Source: Aptenodytes patagonicus (Eukaryota; Chordata; Aves; Sphenisciformes; Spheniscidae). From it: DNA of 64,000 nucleotides. A program made the position numbers and the translations under genes. Of this stretch, positions 14,111 through 29,760 are shown one piece after another. The stretch spans positions 2,671,001 to 2,735,000 of the forward strand of contig NC_134970.1 of assembly GCF_965638725.1 (NCBI RefSeq). The letters run 5' to 3'. Below the pieces are notes generated by a model. That model was given only the letters and a program-made list of their open reading frames with translations. It did not search any database and was not told the origin of the DNA. Position 1 is the first letter of the stretch, and every line of letters begins with the position of its first letter.

Positions 14111-14500
14111 CAATCGGCGGAGAGCGATGGGCAGGAGGGACGGGCGCCCCGGCCAACCAGGCGGCTCTATCTCTCAGCTGGGCCCGCCCCCCTTCCCGCC
14201 GCTTGGCACCCATAGCACCGCCCCGCCAGGGCGGGGTGGGCGTGGCCTGGCGGAGCGTCGTAGCCTCCGCCCCAAGGACTGCGCAGGGGCGGGGCGAGCC
14301 ATGCAAAGAGGCTGCTGGCTGGGCCAATGGGAGCGAGGGAGGGCGCGCCTCTCCGCCAATAGCCAGGCGGTAGGGGTGGTGCCACTCGTCTCCTCCAACG
14401 GCCTGCAAGGAGAGGATGGGCCCCGCCGCTGATCTCCACTAATCAGATCGGGGGGCGGGGACTTCCGCGCCCAATGGGAGACTGAGGTCGGGAATTCAAA
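14110..14500 (+). promoter_or_regulatory. CCAAT-box cluster plus CHR-like element upstream of FAM72A
   Basis: CCAAT occurs at 14110-14114, 14324-14328, 14356-14360 and 14471-14475, all in the same orientation. TTCAAA at 14495-14500 is the reverse complement of the cell-cycle homology region (TTTGAA). NF-Y boxes followed by a CHR close to the start site are known from genes repressed in G1 and induced in G2/M through the DREAM/MuvB complexes. FAM72A is reported to be a proliferation-linked gene, so this layout fits. Binding itself is an inference. Confidence 0.55.
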
Positions 14501-14526
14501 CTGACAGGTGGGAGCGCGGCCGTTAG

Positions 14527-18193
<3,667 letters not shown>

Positions 18194-19610
18194 ACGTTAA
18201 CTACAATATACTACAGTATCTTCCCTAGATTCATTGCATTGCTGTTTGGTTTGAATTTTTTTTTTTTTCCTGCTGGCACATCAGAGCTTAAACAATACAG
18301 GAAACCAGGAAATCCGGAAAACAATCCTAAAAAAGGAAGGTGGTATCTTCCTCTTTCACTGTAGCCTTCCTTAGACTCTTGAATCTGCCTAGTGTGTATC
18401 TTCTGACCAGAGACACGCCTTGGTTAGATCTGGAAATGCAGATGGAAGGTGCATTTACTGAGGTCTAGGTCTGTTTTGTTTTTTACATTTAAGTCTCAAC
18501 AGTTGATAATCCTTCTTAACTGTATATTTTCTTCTTTCCTAAAACAGTATTCACAGAGCAAAGTCTTTCAGTTGCTGTAAGTACAGCTTAAAAATCTTAA
18601 GAAGTAGTCAGTCTGGTTGACTAAGTTCTGAAAGGGCTCTGCCTTTGTGGTCATGCAGACCACTGCCCAGGGCTTCTATTCCGAGTATACAGAGTTGCTG
18701 AACAAGTGGCTTAAAGTGTTGGAGCTTTGGCTCTACGATCTGGCTCTCCTGCTTTTAGCAGCTTGTTCTCTGGGCATCTGAGACATGCTAGGATGCTCCC
18801 GCATGTGGACTGGGGAGCTATCTTACAGAGTCTTCCCATCTTCATCTTTCAGTACTTTTAGGATCATGTTTCTGTAGAGATCAAGGTCTTTTTTTTTTTT
18901 TTTTCCCCCCCCTGATAAAACCTAAATACTGAAGTTACTTAATGTCTAATATAACTTCAAGATTACACTAGAGTTTTTACTGAGGTCAACAATAAAATCC
19001 ATCCAGTTCTATGCGGGGTTTTTTTCCCCTTATAGGACAGGCATCCCTCCAAAGCAGAACTCAGCCATCCAATTGGGTCTTTTTAGAGAAAGAAAACAAA
19101 AAAAAGAGATCAGGTTAAATATTTGGTGTTCATGCCTAACCTTACATCCCGACGCGTACAGACAATCTGGTTCCTGTAAGAAGTAATGGATTCAAAGCTC
19201 ACTATCCAAGTTGTTACAGCCATAGTATTTAACATATGAACTAAATACCGTCCCCTTCAGCTAGTTACCTGAAGGATCACCTTTAGAAAATTCAAGGTAC
19301 AATCATATAAGAGAACAGAGCACACTTTTAAATTTGGACTGATGCTGAATAAATCGTTCTATAGCCTCTTGTGATACTTGGAAGAGGTGCAATGAAGGCA
19401 GATGTGATTGTCTTAGTATTTTTACTGTATGTTATATATTTCTGAATTAATGGTACTACCTCTTCTGCATTGTTTAAATGTATATTGGTGTATATATATA
19501 TGTGTGTGTGCGTGTATGTCTTGTTTTGACTTCCTGTGTTTTGTCTGCTCATTAAATAAGTTTTGGACTACATAGTCTTCTGGGCTGTAATAAATATGGA
19601 AGTGTAATGA
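18194..19610 (+). other. FAM72A: FAM72A 3' untranslated region with candidate poly(A) signals
   Basis: After the stop codon no ORF of note follows. AATAAA hexamers occur at 18991-18996, 19589-19594 and, further on, 19956-19961; any of these could end the transcript. A TA/TG microsatellite (19490-19517) lies between the first two. Which site is used cannot be told from sequence. Confidence 0.5.
19490..19517. repeat. TA/TG dinucleotide microsatellite
   Basis: A short run of alternating TA then TG, probably inside the FAM72A 3' UTR. Confidence 0.85.
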
Positions 19611-19961
19611 TATCAGATAATCAAAACAATGAACTAGCATCTTGTATTAAAAAACTAGTTGAATAATTAGGTTCTTACTACTATGATTTTGTTTTAGAGA
19701 CCCCCCTAAAAAATATCACCTCCTTTTTAGGCTGACAAACCTGACAGTTTCTCGGCCTTAAAGGTGTTTAGTCAGTTAACTCTTCTATAACACAACATCC
19801 CATTTTTTGCCAGTTTTCTATGCTGCATGAATCTGATCATGTTGTGACTACAGTATTAAGCTGGCAAAGTGACATCTCACACACAGATTTTTCCAACAGA
19901 ATTCATGATCTAAAAACACAACTGATTGTTTTTGTATAAGTAGCGCAATAGTTCAAATAAA

Positions 19962-22900
19962 ATTCCCATAATATAATTCTGCTTTGTTGCAAGTTCAACA
20001 CTTGCCATTTGTAACCTTCATAATATTGAGTCAACTCTGTGTCAGTGGCAGGGCTGACTGTAGGGCCGTTCTCCCACAGCGTAGAGGACTATAATTTCTT
20101 CACATCAAGTCAATAATTCTGGTTTTGCTCCCTATCTGCTCATACACATAGAACTGGCAGTTCTGCTATAAACTACTCCAGTTACACAGGCCCGTTGGAG
20201 CTAGTTCACCTCAACCAGGCATCAGCTTGAAATAAAAAATAAGCCAACTTTTAAGTAAGTTCAGTACTTTTTTTTTTGAGGATAAAGAAGTTGTAGGTAT
20301 TACATACAAAGTAAACAAACATCATCTGTTGCTCCAGCAGTCATGAATGTTACCAAACAAACTAATCATGTCTAGGGCTACTCCTGTTCTTTTCCATCTG
20401 AAACTAAAAGAGAACTGACTAAGCAGCTTGTGGTAAAGCCACTGCTCCCTATTCACAGGGCCCTAATGTTTTGGGTTAAGTTTCCAAGGATCACCCTGCA
20501 TAGGGAAATACTTTCCAGGTTGATAGATATATCTAACACTAAACAGCTGACACAAAACCAGATCAATATTTCTAGAAACACTCGCACGTACTTCACCCCA
20601 CCCAAAGCTTCGTTTGAAATAAAACAACTCGGGTCTCTATGGGTTTTTTGTTTTCTCTATACTCTTTGACATACAAGAGGACACGTGCTACGTATGTTGT
20701 AGCACAACCCTGGAATATGTTGTGAATGATTTGGAAGGCGATGGTTGCAAAGCATTTGGTATAATAATGCTGAACATTAAGGCAGGTAACTTCCAGAACG
20801 ACTGTATCGGCAGGATTCAGCTTCCCGATAGATCCATGGTCAGTCTGATACAGAAAACGCTGGGGAGCTGTTGTCATCTTTGGTAAGGATTTTACAGTGA
20901 AACTTTACGTGATCTTTGCTGTGCAGCCAACGATGTCAAAAGCAGAGCACAAAGCTGAATAACAAGAACCGAGTCCTAAGGCCTTTCTCTTCTGCTCGTT
21001 AAGGTACGCAAGGCAAGTAATTAAAGAACTTTAGTGTCTCTAATCAGATCTGGTTTTATTCAGAAGGGACTGAACACCAGGCAAAGGGTCTTAAATTTTA
21101 GACTCAAAGTCAGTGTTTCCACAAGGCTTCCAAAGTCTCCTGGCACTCACAGCACAGCTGAAATTGGCCTTAATGCCCATGGTATTGCATCTGCCGCGGG
21201 GCGCTCATCGGTCACACAACGGGCCGGGCCCGTTCCCAGCAGCTCTGCAGCTATAAGACATTGTGTAATACAGACTTGTAGGTTCAGGGTAACAGACTTG
21301 TTTGGATGAAAACATTTGAAAGTAGAATTCCAAAAGCCACTGAGGATAAATAACTTTGATTTGATTTTTAAATCACAGGGACCTGCGTAATCACGCTGCC
21401 ATCGACGGTCAAGCATTTTCTTTCCTGCAATGCATAATCTGCAATGCACAATACTAGCTGGAGGGGTAGGAGAAAGTCACATCAAAGACAGTGATAAATT
21501 GATTCCCCTTCATATTAAATAAGACTTACTAGAAAAAGCACATTTAAATATTCTTCATTATTCCAGTACAGATTAATGCCTAATCATAACCTCACATTTA
21601 TGTAACGCCATTCATCCCAAAGTGCTTTACAATGACAAACAGTTAAAAATCCTTTTACCGTTGAACTGCAGCCAACTCCAGGATGCAAAGCAGCTGCCAA
21701 GTAGACAGCATGCTGCAAGGACCCTGGTAAGCATCGTTCTGTAATGAAATTCAGTATGTGATCTCTATCGGTACGAACCGATATGTTGATTATTGAGGGA
21801 GGTTCAACTTGAAAGACACTCTCTTCTTAACACAGCCTGGAATGCAGTTCATCCACTTCGAGCCAGATGACAGACGGGTCACCTCTCCTAGGACAGAACC
21901 TGGAGTCCCAGGGTTTGAATCTGAGAAAGAGTCCTATGATAAGAGACAGAAATTACTAAGCTATCTTCTATTTTCTGCTCTTCTCTCTGGCATGCAAGAG
22001 CCGGCGTGCTTTCTAAAGCCAAGTAAAATGGTCATTTATTATAAATCACCCAATTACTTTGTCATGAGAGGTCATTGTTACATATTTTATTACATTTGCA
22101 GTCTGTGTGGTTTCTGAAAGCATACCCCAAGGAACAGTACATATCCCAAGTAAACAGCCTTTGTGTGCTATTATTTGGATTAAGGGAGTGTCTACAGGCT
22201 AGTATAAGTATAACAACTACGGGTGCCTATTGTGCAAGAAACTGTACGAGCACAGCGACTTGTAGACTCGGAGAACTCGCACTGTAAACAAAGCAGCCAA
22301 GGGATGGTAAGGGCACGGCACCATTGCCTCTGTCAGAGATCAGAGGTAAAGCCTGAACTGTGCAAGCCTGAAGAGGAGACTCCTTAGCTCCAAGACTACG
22401 ACAGAGAACCGAGCCGTGCCTGTCCCTGCAGCTATGGATCACTTCTTCCTATTCCAACAGGCGTTTGCAAGTCTATGAATAGATTCGGCTCTTCCAGCAC
22501 ACATACTCGATCATCTCATACTTAAAGCAAGGATCCTTCTCTGTGCCAGTGTTTCTGGATTTCTACTGCATTATTAGGTTTTTCTCTTGCTCTAGCATAC
22601 AAAGTGGGTATAGGCTCTAGCCAAATACCCATAAAAAGCCTACAAAGAAAACAGGTTATTCCAAACCTGTACAGAGACAGCATTCAAAGACCTGAGAGAC
22701 GTGCTCTTCAATTTATGCAGTATACAAGAATGACAAGAGAGAAAAGGAGGATGCCTGCCTTGAACATCTCCTGTGAAATTAACTCCAAGTTGTCGATGCA
22801 CCACCCAAAATTCCCTCTTCTCATCAGGAAATATCAACTGTGCTGTTCTCTGACAAAGCATCAGCATTTCCAGGCAGCTGTTAGCCAGGGGGACATTTTA

Positions 22901-25900
22901 GCTGCTTTGCTGTCTGCAGTGTCTCTTGTCATCTTGCATGCATGACACAAGCTTAACAAAGTGAGTCTGCACTCTATTGATTTCTCATTAGAAAGCATGC
23001 CTCACATTTTGGACAGCAATGAGGGGAAAAAAACAACAGGGAACAAAGCTGGTCAAATAGAAGCCAAACAAAGTCTCTGGTGCTTCACTTCTTATGTCAT
23101 CTGAATGCTGACAGCTTGATGTCTCTGGGTAATGCCACACAAGGGAAATTAGCACCCTAGCACTCTTAGGCACTGCCATCTGCATGTCAACGTATGTAGA
23201 AATTTGTGCAGGCAGTTATAAAGCAAGACTGATAAAAAAGACTTGATCTTTTGCATTTCTCTGACTACACTTATTTCCTGGAGGAAAGTGCTAATTAAAA
23301 ATAACCCAGTATCGCTCCAACGTAACTGCAGCCACACTAGGATTCTTCCCTGCTGTGCTATGGCAGAAGCTTATTAGTTCATCCCACTCTAGCATATGGC
23401 CTGTTTTGGAATAGGAAATTTCCACTAACAGAGGAGACAATGCTGGAAATACAGGTGTTTTGGGACTCTCATCCTAACTTACATAGGAACATAAAACCAA
23501 AGAGAAACTGGTCCTGTGTCTATTGGGCACATCTGACAGTCCCATACACAAAAGCAAGCAATAAGAATTAAATTTAAAAAAAAAAATCATCTGATTTTGC
23601 CTCTTCCTATCGTCTGTCTGCCTCTCAGAGCCAATGCCACACTCCAGCAACAGACTGCCCAGAGAAGCGAAGCGGTTTCGGGACCAAAGGACACTGAGAA
23701 AACCGGGAATACAAAGCTCACACGCCCTTTGTCTACATCTTTTGGAGGTTTTGCCAGTAGCTGTTCTTTTATTACAAATGTATTTGTCTTCATTTTAAAA
23801 AGTATAAGTATATATTTAGTTCTGAGACTAGCAAAGCTTCGACAAAAGTGAATCTGGTCTATTATTTCTGCTATGCTTATAGAACATGCCCAGAGAGCTT
23901 TTTCAGCAGACATTGGCACTAGAAGAGCTACAAGATAGTGTGCAGCAAGCTGCTTTGGATGTGAAGAGTGCCAGTCTTCACTGTGAGTGTTGCAAGCAGA
24001 CTTTGGCCTAAATTAAAAACACAGTGTGTGAAGCTAGAGACCCAAAAACATTCAAAGACCAGCATAGATAGGATCTAAGCCCAAGACAGGACTAAGAATG
24101 CACCTTCAAAAACCATGTATTCAAGCAAAACTATGTGTTAGGCTACTGTGCTAGACACAAAATCTAGGCCCTTTCAATTACAGAATTTTTAAACTGCTTT
24201 AGAGTCACTTGCTTTGACCAATTCACTTATTCTCTCGATTCATTACTGCGTAAGTGGACATAGAGAAGTAGATGGTTTTAGACCACCAGAATACCAAAGC
24301 TGCAATAGTTTCCCCACAGGGTGGTCAATGAAGCCAACACAATCGGAGAATTATTTGGTTAAAAATGCAGATGGAGTAACACAGGGTCACATTTGAGGGA
24401 AGATTGTGAAAGCTACTGCAGATTCACCCTAGCATCCACTCAGATGTCAATGAGCGCCTAAAATGTTTGGAAAAAATTAAGCAATCTGCTCTTGTGCAAA
24501 GGCCCATCACAAGACTTTCCACAACGTTGCTCTGCTTTTTATTGGACCCCAGGTTGGAAGTGAATTTTACTCTGCTTCAAATTTTACCCGAAGTCCAAAT
24601 GACTTTCTTTGTAGCTTAGAATTTAAAATTCAGATAAATACATTTTTTCATCTCACCTGCTACCAGAAGGCAGCATTCATAAGTGTCAGGAAGTATATAT
24701 TCAGCAGAATATGTCCATTATTTTATTCCAGTCCTTATGGGAAATCAAAATTCAAAAACTGCTTAAAAGCATCTGGCACTGGCCACTATAAGAAACCTTT
24801 TACCTTATTAACTGGATCCCCACTCTGATTTGATACAAACATGCCAGCGATGCATGAACTTGAATTGCTCCTTACCTTTGTGCCACTCTGATGGAAGATC
24901 CTCAGCAAATTGAGCAGCACTCACTGTAAGTCAACCACAAAAATCATAGGACTTCATAACAAGCAGCTTTTGGACAGTGGCAGGCACTTTGATAACAACC
25001 TGCCACTCTTCCTGCATCACTTGAGCCTCTCCTTGCTCCTGCCGGGGGGTTCAAAAAGCGGGCACTGGTGGCTTTGGCATTATCGTAGCGTACGTTGCCG
25101 GACCTGACAACAGAAGCAGCATTACTTTCCCCTCCCAATGCCTTGCTAGTGTATTTAAAGCGGTCACATCTCACCGTATACTATAATGGCTAGCAAGAGA
25201 TGCCAGGTGGATCCAAGCCTGCCGTTTTCCAAAGCCCAAGGGAAAGCAATGCAGTTATCCCCATGCTCTGTGCGTAATAATAAATGTGATTTTATAGTCT
25301 CTGTATTCTCCCTAGCCTCCCTGCAGAGATCAAAGTCAGCTATGTTTGGGTGTGTGCATGCACATACATGCATGGAGAAGACACATTAATTATGGTCTGA
25401 AAATTTCTCTGCTAGAAAAAGAACTGGTTCCCTCTTTGTCACTTACCTCTCCCCCACAAAAACTCTTGCTGGCCCAATTTACTCCTTGAAAACAACCTTG
25501 GATTGCAAATGACCTAGGGATAAGAGGCATCAACCAAGAATATCTTGGCTGAAAAACGTGTGCTTTGAAGAGCAGAAACTCAACACCAACACAGGCTTTG
25601 ATGCCATAGCACAGACCCAGTGACTTGTTTCTCAAGCTTTACCTTCCCTGTTCAGCGAGTGGTCAGATCAGCCGTCATGTTTGTGGCTAAATGACTATTT
25701 CACTGGGCTGCTAATTTCATAGACACCACTGATGGTATGATTGCAGAAAAATCAGGAAACGGTCATTTTCCTTTTGCTGACTTGGTTACAAAAAGGGAAC
25801 AGTGCTGGGAACTCACAAATGATGCCATAGGACTTTCCGCCTAGTAAGAGTTAAGGAGAAGCATCCCTTCAGCCAAAAACTGCACAGAGTTTTGATGTCA

Positions 25901-28712
25901 TCTTCTGGCCACTGCTAGAAAGGGAAAGGACAACACTCTCCTGGAGGGATCACAGCCTGACCCGGTGCTTTACGTCTCAGAGGAGAGTCGGTGGGGCCAT
26001 GGTGGCCACCGACAGACAAAGCCGACCCAGGATGTTCCCTGTGATGCAGTATTTCATAGGGCAGGCACCGTGCCAGCGTGGCATCGCCTTCGCAGGCTGC
26101 CACACCACACAATTGGGCTGTTGGTCAGGACACAGACCAACATCAAGAACGATCTTGTTTCTTTTGCTCCTGCAAGGGAGGCTGCTGTTTGCAAGACGTG
26201 GCCTCTGAGGGGGTGTAACAAAGCAGTGGGAGGGAAAGTATAAAGTACAGGTTTAGTCGGGTGAATCCATCAAGCCTGCAAGGTCTGCACACACCTTCGC
26301 AAATTGACCCCAGGTGCTGAACCAGTTGGAATGTGCTCAGGGAAAAAAGGTGTATAAAAAGTTGACAAGACTCACCCTTTCTCTTGCTGGAGAGGTGGGG
26401 AGGCTGGCTTTGTAGCAAGCGATGTCTGGGCATGCCAATCTGAGCGAGAGAGCACATTTGTGCCACTCAAAAGATGGGTCTGTTGCTATGCTTGAGCAGA
26501 CTGCTGGTCCCTCTAACTCATATACCTCCCTTTGCCTTGGCTAACGCTTCAGGAGACGCCTGTCTTTATTCCTACAGTGCTTGAACACTCCGGTATCTTG
26601 CCAGATAGCTATCCTATGCTTCCAAAGCTCTGCTAACAGTTTTTGCGTACTTTCTAAGCCAAACAGGAGCACTTCTGCCTCCCCCACTACCTTCCAAATT
26701 CCTTTGTAAAACAGACAATCCGATTCCTTCCTCTTCCCATTTTTAAACACAAACCAGTAATTGTTTCATGATAAATAACAAGTGTTTCATGCTTGACAAA
26801 CTGGCTTTTTTTTTTGCTGGTGTAAATCGCTGCTAGTCTGTTGCCCCCAAAAGACCCCTTTCTCAGCCCCTGCATACACCCAGCTGTACCCTCAGATCCC
26901 CCTTTAGTATTCTCGTGGTGTTGCCGTACACTGGAGGTGACAGTGTCTCTATTGCCGAGGTCACACAGCTTGTCATCCTGCTGGTTACTACTGGAAAAGC
27001 ATCGTCATAAGGTCACCACCGTCACAAATTGTGCCCCACACATCAAATGTCCCACAGCCAGGGCAGGACAACTGCGCTTCCTCCTGACCAAGGCGGGTCT
27101 CTACAGCAGGAGGTTGAAGCACACAAATAAGCAGGGCTGGGGGTAGTACAGCAAATGCACGCGTGTGCACGTTCCACGGTGATCTGGGGGTCTTCCAGCT
27201 CTGGGTCTCAGCACAATAGCTGTCATCAGGCCACAGAGTAAGAGACGCTGGCATTACGCTCAACAAATTTGCATTAAGAGTGATAACAGAAAATCCAACC
27301 GAATTTATAACTTCAGCCAATTCTAAAGACAGAAAGGTTCCTCAACACAACACTAAGCATTTAATTCTCTGATAACAGAGTGAGATAAAGATAGCAGGGA
27401 AAAAGCAAGAGCTCACTATCAATGGAAACAGAGAAAGGGACACTGATATTTTAAGGCATTCACCTTTAGGTTATAAGCTGCTTATCTCAGACTGCTACAT
27501 ACGTGGTCTCCTTGGGAACCGAGTCAGACAATAAATCAGATGTGCCAACATTTATCAGAAGCTCCAACTAGCCAAAAACATCAGCTCCCCTAAGAATGCC
27601 AAATCGGTTTTGCAAGATGCAGGGCCAAGCCTGGAGTCACTCTTGAGGCATGCAGCAGGGGTAAGAAATGCCGCTATTAAAAGAAATGTTGCTTATATTC
27701 CTGTTCCTCATTGCCGTGTCCTCCTGGAGCCACGGGCTGCGTCAGAAGCTTCAGAGGAAGGCGAAAAGAAAAAAAAAAATCAACCTGGCATTGCGTAGGC
27801 ATGGTTAATGCGCACATCAGGACAACATCTGCCTATCACGTGCCCGGTCAGCCACAAAAATAGCCCTACCCATTCTCCTCAGTTTGAAGCATGTAAGAGA
27901 TTATTCTTGTCTTAGTCTGAACTGTGGGGGGGAGCAATATACGGATAGAGTAGCGGTAGGAATAAAAACAGCTTGAGGAAAGTCAGCAAGATCAGTGTAT
28001 GAATATTCTCTAACTGCAACTCTCCTGCCAGACACAAGGAAAAAAATCCAGACATTTCACATGTGCAAAAACAAACAAAACAATCTCAACCAAATCTCTT
28101 TTAAACTGGTGAAAATTTCCCAACCAGTTCCAAAATGTTTAGCTGCTTATGTGTAACCAAAAGAATGTCATGGCAGGCGTTCTCGGGGCAAAGACCTCTG
28201 TCTCATTTACAAGGGATTTGGCCAGGAATTAGCTAGTGGGAAAGCGATGGCAGCAACACCACTTGGCGAGACTTACTTATCCAGAAATCCTGACCCTGGT
28301 GGCAGCAGACATATTTTGGTGGGCAATGTGATGCGATAACTGACCCATGGACTAGGAGCAAATGTCTTCAGCAGCAGTATCGGGGGAACTGGGTAAAAAG
28401 AGTGCCCACATCTGCTCATGGCACAGCTTTACATGTGGCCCAGAAGAGGAAAAAAGTCACCCTTTCCCTTGAACATTGTGAAGTGACTCAAGCCATATAC
28501 ATCTTTTAGAAAAATAACAAGTAAAACGGCTTACACCTGCTCTGGCCACATGCTGGCAACTGTATTTGTCAAGAGCGACAATCGCTGACCCCCGTCCAAG
28601 CACAGACATGGTGGTACCAGCTCCCTGGCTATCGCGGAGCCCCGTGGGCAACGCGTTTCGGAGCACACCCGGGCGCAACCGCAGCCAGAAAAGATGGGCC
28701 GGAATGGCCTGG
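19962..28712. other. Intergenic region, no recognisable gene
   Basis: Mixed AT-rich sequence with no exon I can recognise on either strand. All ORFs are short. One, at 20593-20877 on the minus strand, has an unusually protein-like composition and is listed separately. No large repeat is visible until the CR1 element at 28713. Confidence 0.6.
20593..20877 (-). CDS. Unassigned 94-codon ORF (hypothetical or pseudo-exon)
   Basis: An ATG-initiated minus-strand ORF of 94 codons, open for a further seven codons upstream (to an AG at the complement of about 20901) before a stop. The predicted peptide has a balanced composition with alternating hydrophobic residues, for example GSIGKLNPADTVVLEVTCLN, which would suit a beta-sandwich strand pattern. 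I do not recognise a family. No partner exon with a convincing splice site is seen nearby. It could be a lone exon of an undetected gene, a decayed pseudogene or chance. I do not assign a function. Confidence 0.15.
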   Translation of the reverse strand: MTTAPQRFLYQTDHGSIGKLNPADTVVLEVTCLNVQHYYTKCFATIAFQIIHNIFQGCATTYVARVLLYVKEYRENKKPIETRVVLFQTKLWVG

Positions 28713-29098
28713 TCATAGAATCATAGAATCATTGAGGTTGGAAAAGACCTCTAAGATCATCGAGTCCAACCGTCGACCCACCACCACCACCCACTAAACC
28801 ATGTCCCTAAGCACCTCATCTATACGTCTTTTAAATACCCCCAGGGATGGGGACTCCACCACTTCCCTGGGCAGCCTCTTCCAATGTTTCACCACTCTTT
28901 CAGTAAAGACATTTTTCCTCACGTCCAATGTAAACCTCCCCTGGCACAACTTGAGGCCGTTTCCTCTCGTCCTGTCGCTTGTTACTTGGGAGAAGAGACC
29001 AACACCCCCCTCGCTACAACCTCCTTTCAGGGAGTTGTAGAGAGCGATGAGGTCTCCCCTCAGCCTCCTTTTCTCCAGGCTACACAAGTTGAACCGCA
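28713..29098 (-). mobile_element. CR1 LINE retrotransposon, 5'-truncated, minus orientation
   Basis: The plus strand begins with TCATAGAATCATAGAATC, the reverse complement of the CR1 3' terminal octamer repeats, and continues into the antisense 3' end of CR1. Read on the minus strand, the element encodes the C-terminal end of the CR1 ORF2 reverse transcriptase, with landmarks such as [24 protein letters not shown] and a terminal VFKRR...LRDMV, followed by its stop near 28794. The 5' end is lost at about 29098, the usual truncation for this family. The frame is uninterrupted across the remnant, suggesting a relatively young insertion. CR1 is the dominant LINE of birds and other reptiles, which supports the host assignment. 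Confidence 0.95.
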
Positions 29099-29099
29099 G

Positions 29100-29760
29100 C
29101 CCCCGCACGCGTCCCCGCCGAGCTGCGGCGCTCGGCAGCGAGAGCGCTGCACCGCAGCCCCCTCCCTCATCCCAGCGCTTGCAGAGACTGCAAAAACGAT
29201 CTCCAGCACCCGCCCGCCCGCAGCCACGTCTGGAAGGGGAGCAGCAGACCGAGGGGTAATTCCCTGCCGCTCGTGGTGAAACCAGAGAGGCCCCCGGGGC
29301 AGCAGAGGGGCGGGAGAGGCTTTTGCCCGCCCGGGAGCCGCCGGACCGGCCGGCTTCAGCCCATTTTAACATCGCTGCCGGCGCGTCCGCCGTGCGCGTG
29401 GGTTAACGACAGACCTCGGGCTCTCCCAGCTGAAGCAGGGCCAAGCCCTCCGGCGGTGCCGCCCTGCCTGACCCCCCCCCCCCCCCCCGCAGCACCGGCA
29501 GCCCCCCGCCCCCGGCACGGGCCCCCCCCCAGCCCCGGGCACAGCCGCGCCCCTGCGGCAGCCGGCGCCACGGCGCCACCTGCCGGAGCGCGGGGGGAGC
29601 GCGGGGGGAGCGCGCCCCCCCCGTTGTTATAACCACCTTTTTATAATTCTTTTTTTTTTTTTTTAAAAAAAAAAACCCCGATCGTGGGGTAGAAACACGG
29701 CCCTGGGGCAGCGGCACTTCTGCATGAAACGCGGCCCCGGTACCCGATAGCGCCAGGATG
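29100..29760. promoter_or_regulatory. Orphan CpG island next to the CR1 element
   Basis: Immediately beyond the truncated end of the CR1 copy the sequence becomes very GC- and CpG-rich (for example CGCACGCGTCCCCGCCGAGC near 29105), up to an abrupt change to T/A tracts at 29637-29682 and a short GC-rich tail to about 29760. It contains C runs (29472-29488) and repeated GAGCGCGGGGG units near 29585-29615. No recognised gene starts within 11 kb on either side. It could be the promoter of an unannotated non-coding transcript or a distal start of a neighbour; no conserved coding sequence is visible in it. Confidence 0.6.
29472..29488. repeat. C homopolymer in the orphan CpG island
   Basis: A run of 17 C bases, with more C/G runs in the following 140 bp. 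Length is likely to be variable and hard to assemble. Confidence 0.9.

Noticed and set aside
26346-26362. TATAAAA-like sequence considered as a promoter
   Set aside because: No gene or CpG-rich segment follows; such motifs occur by chance in AT-rich DNA.
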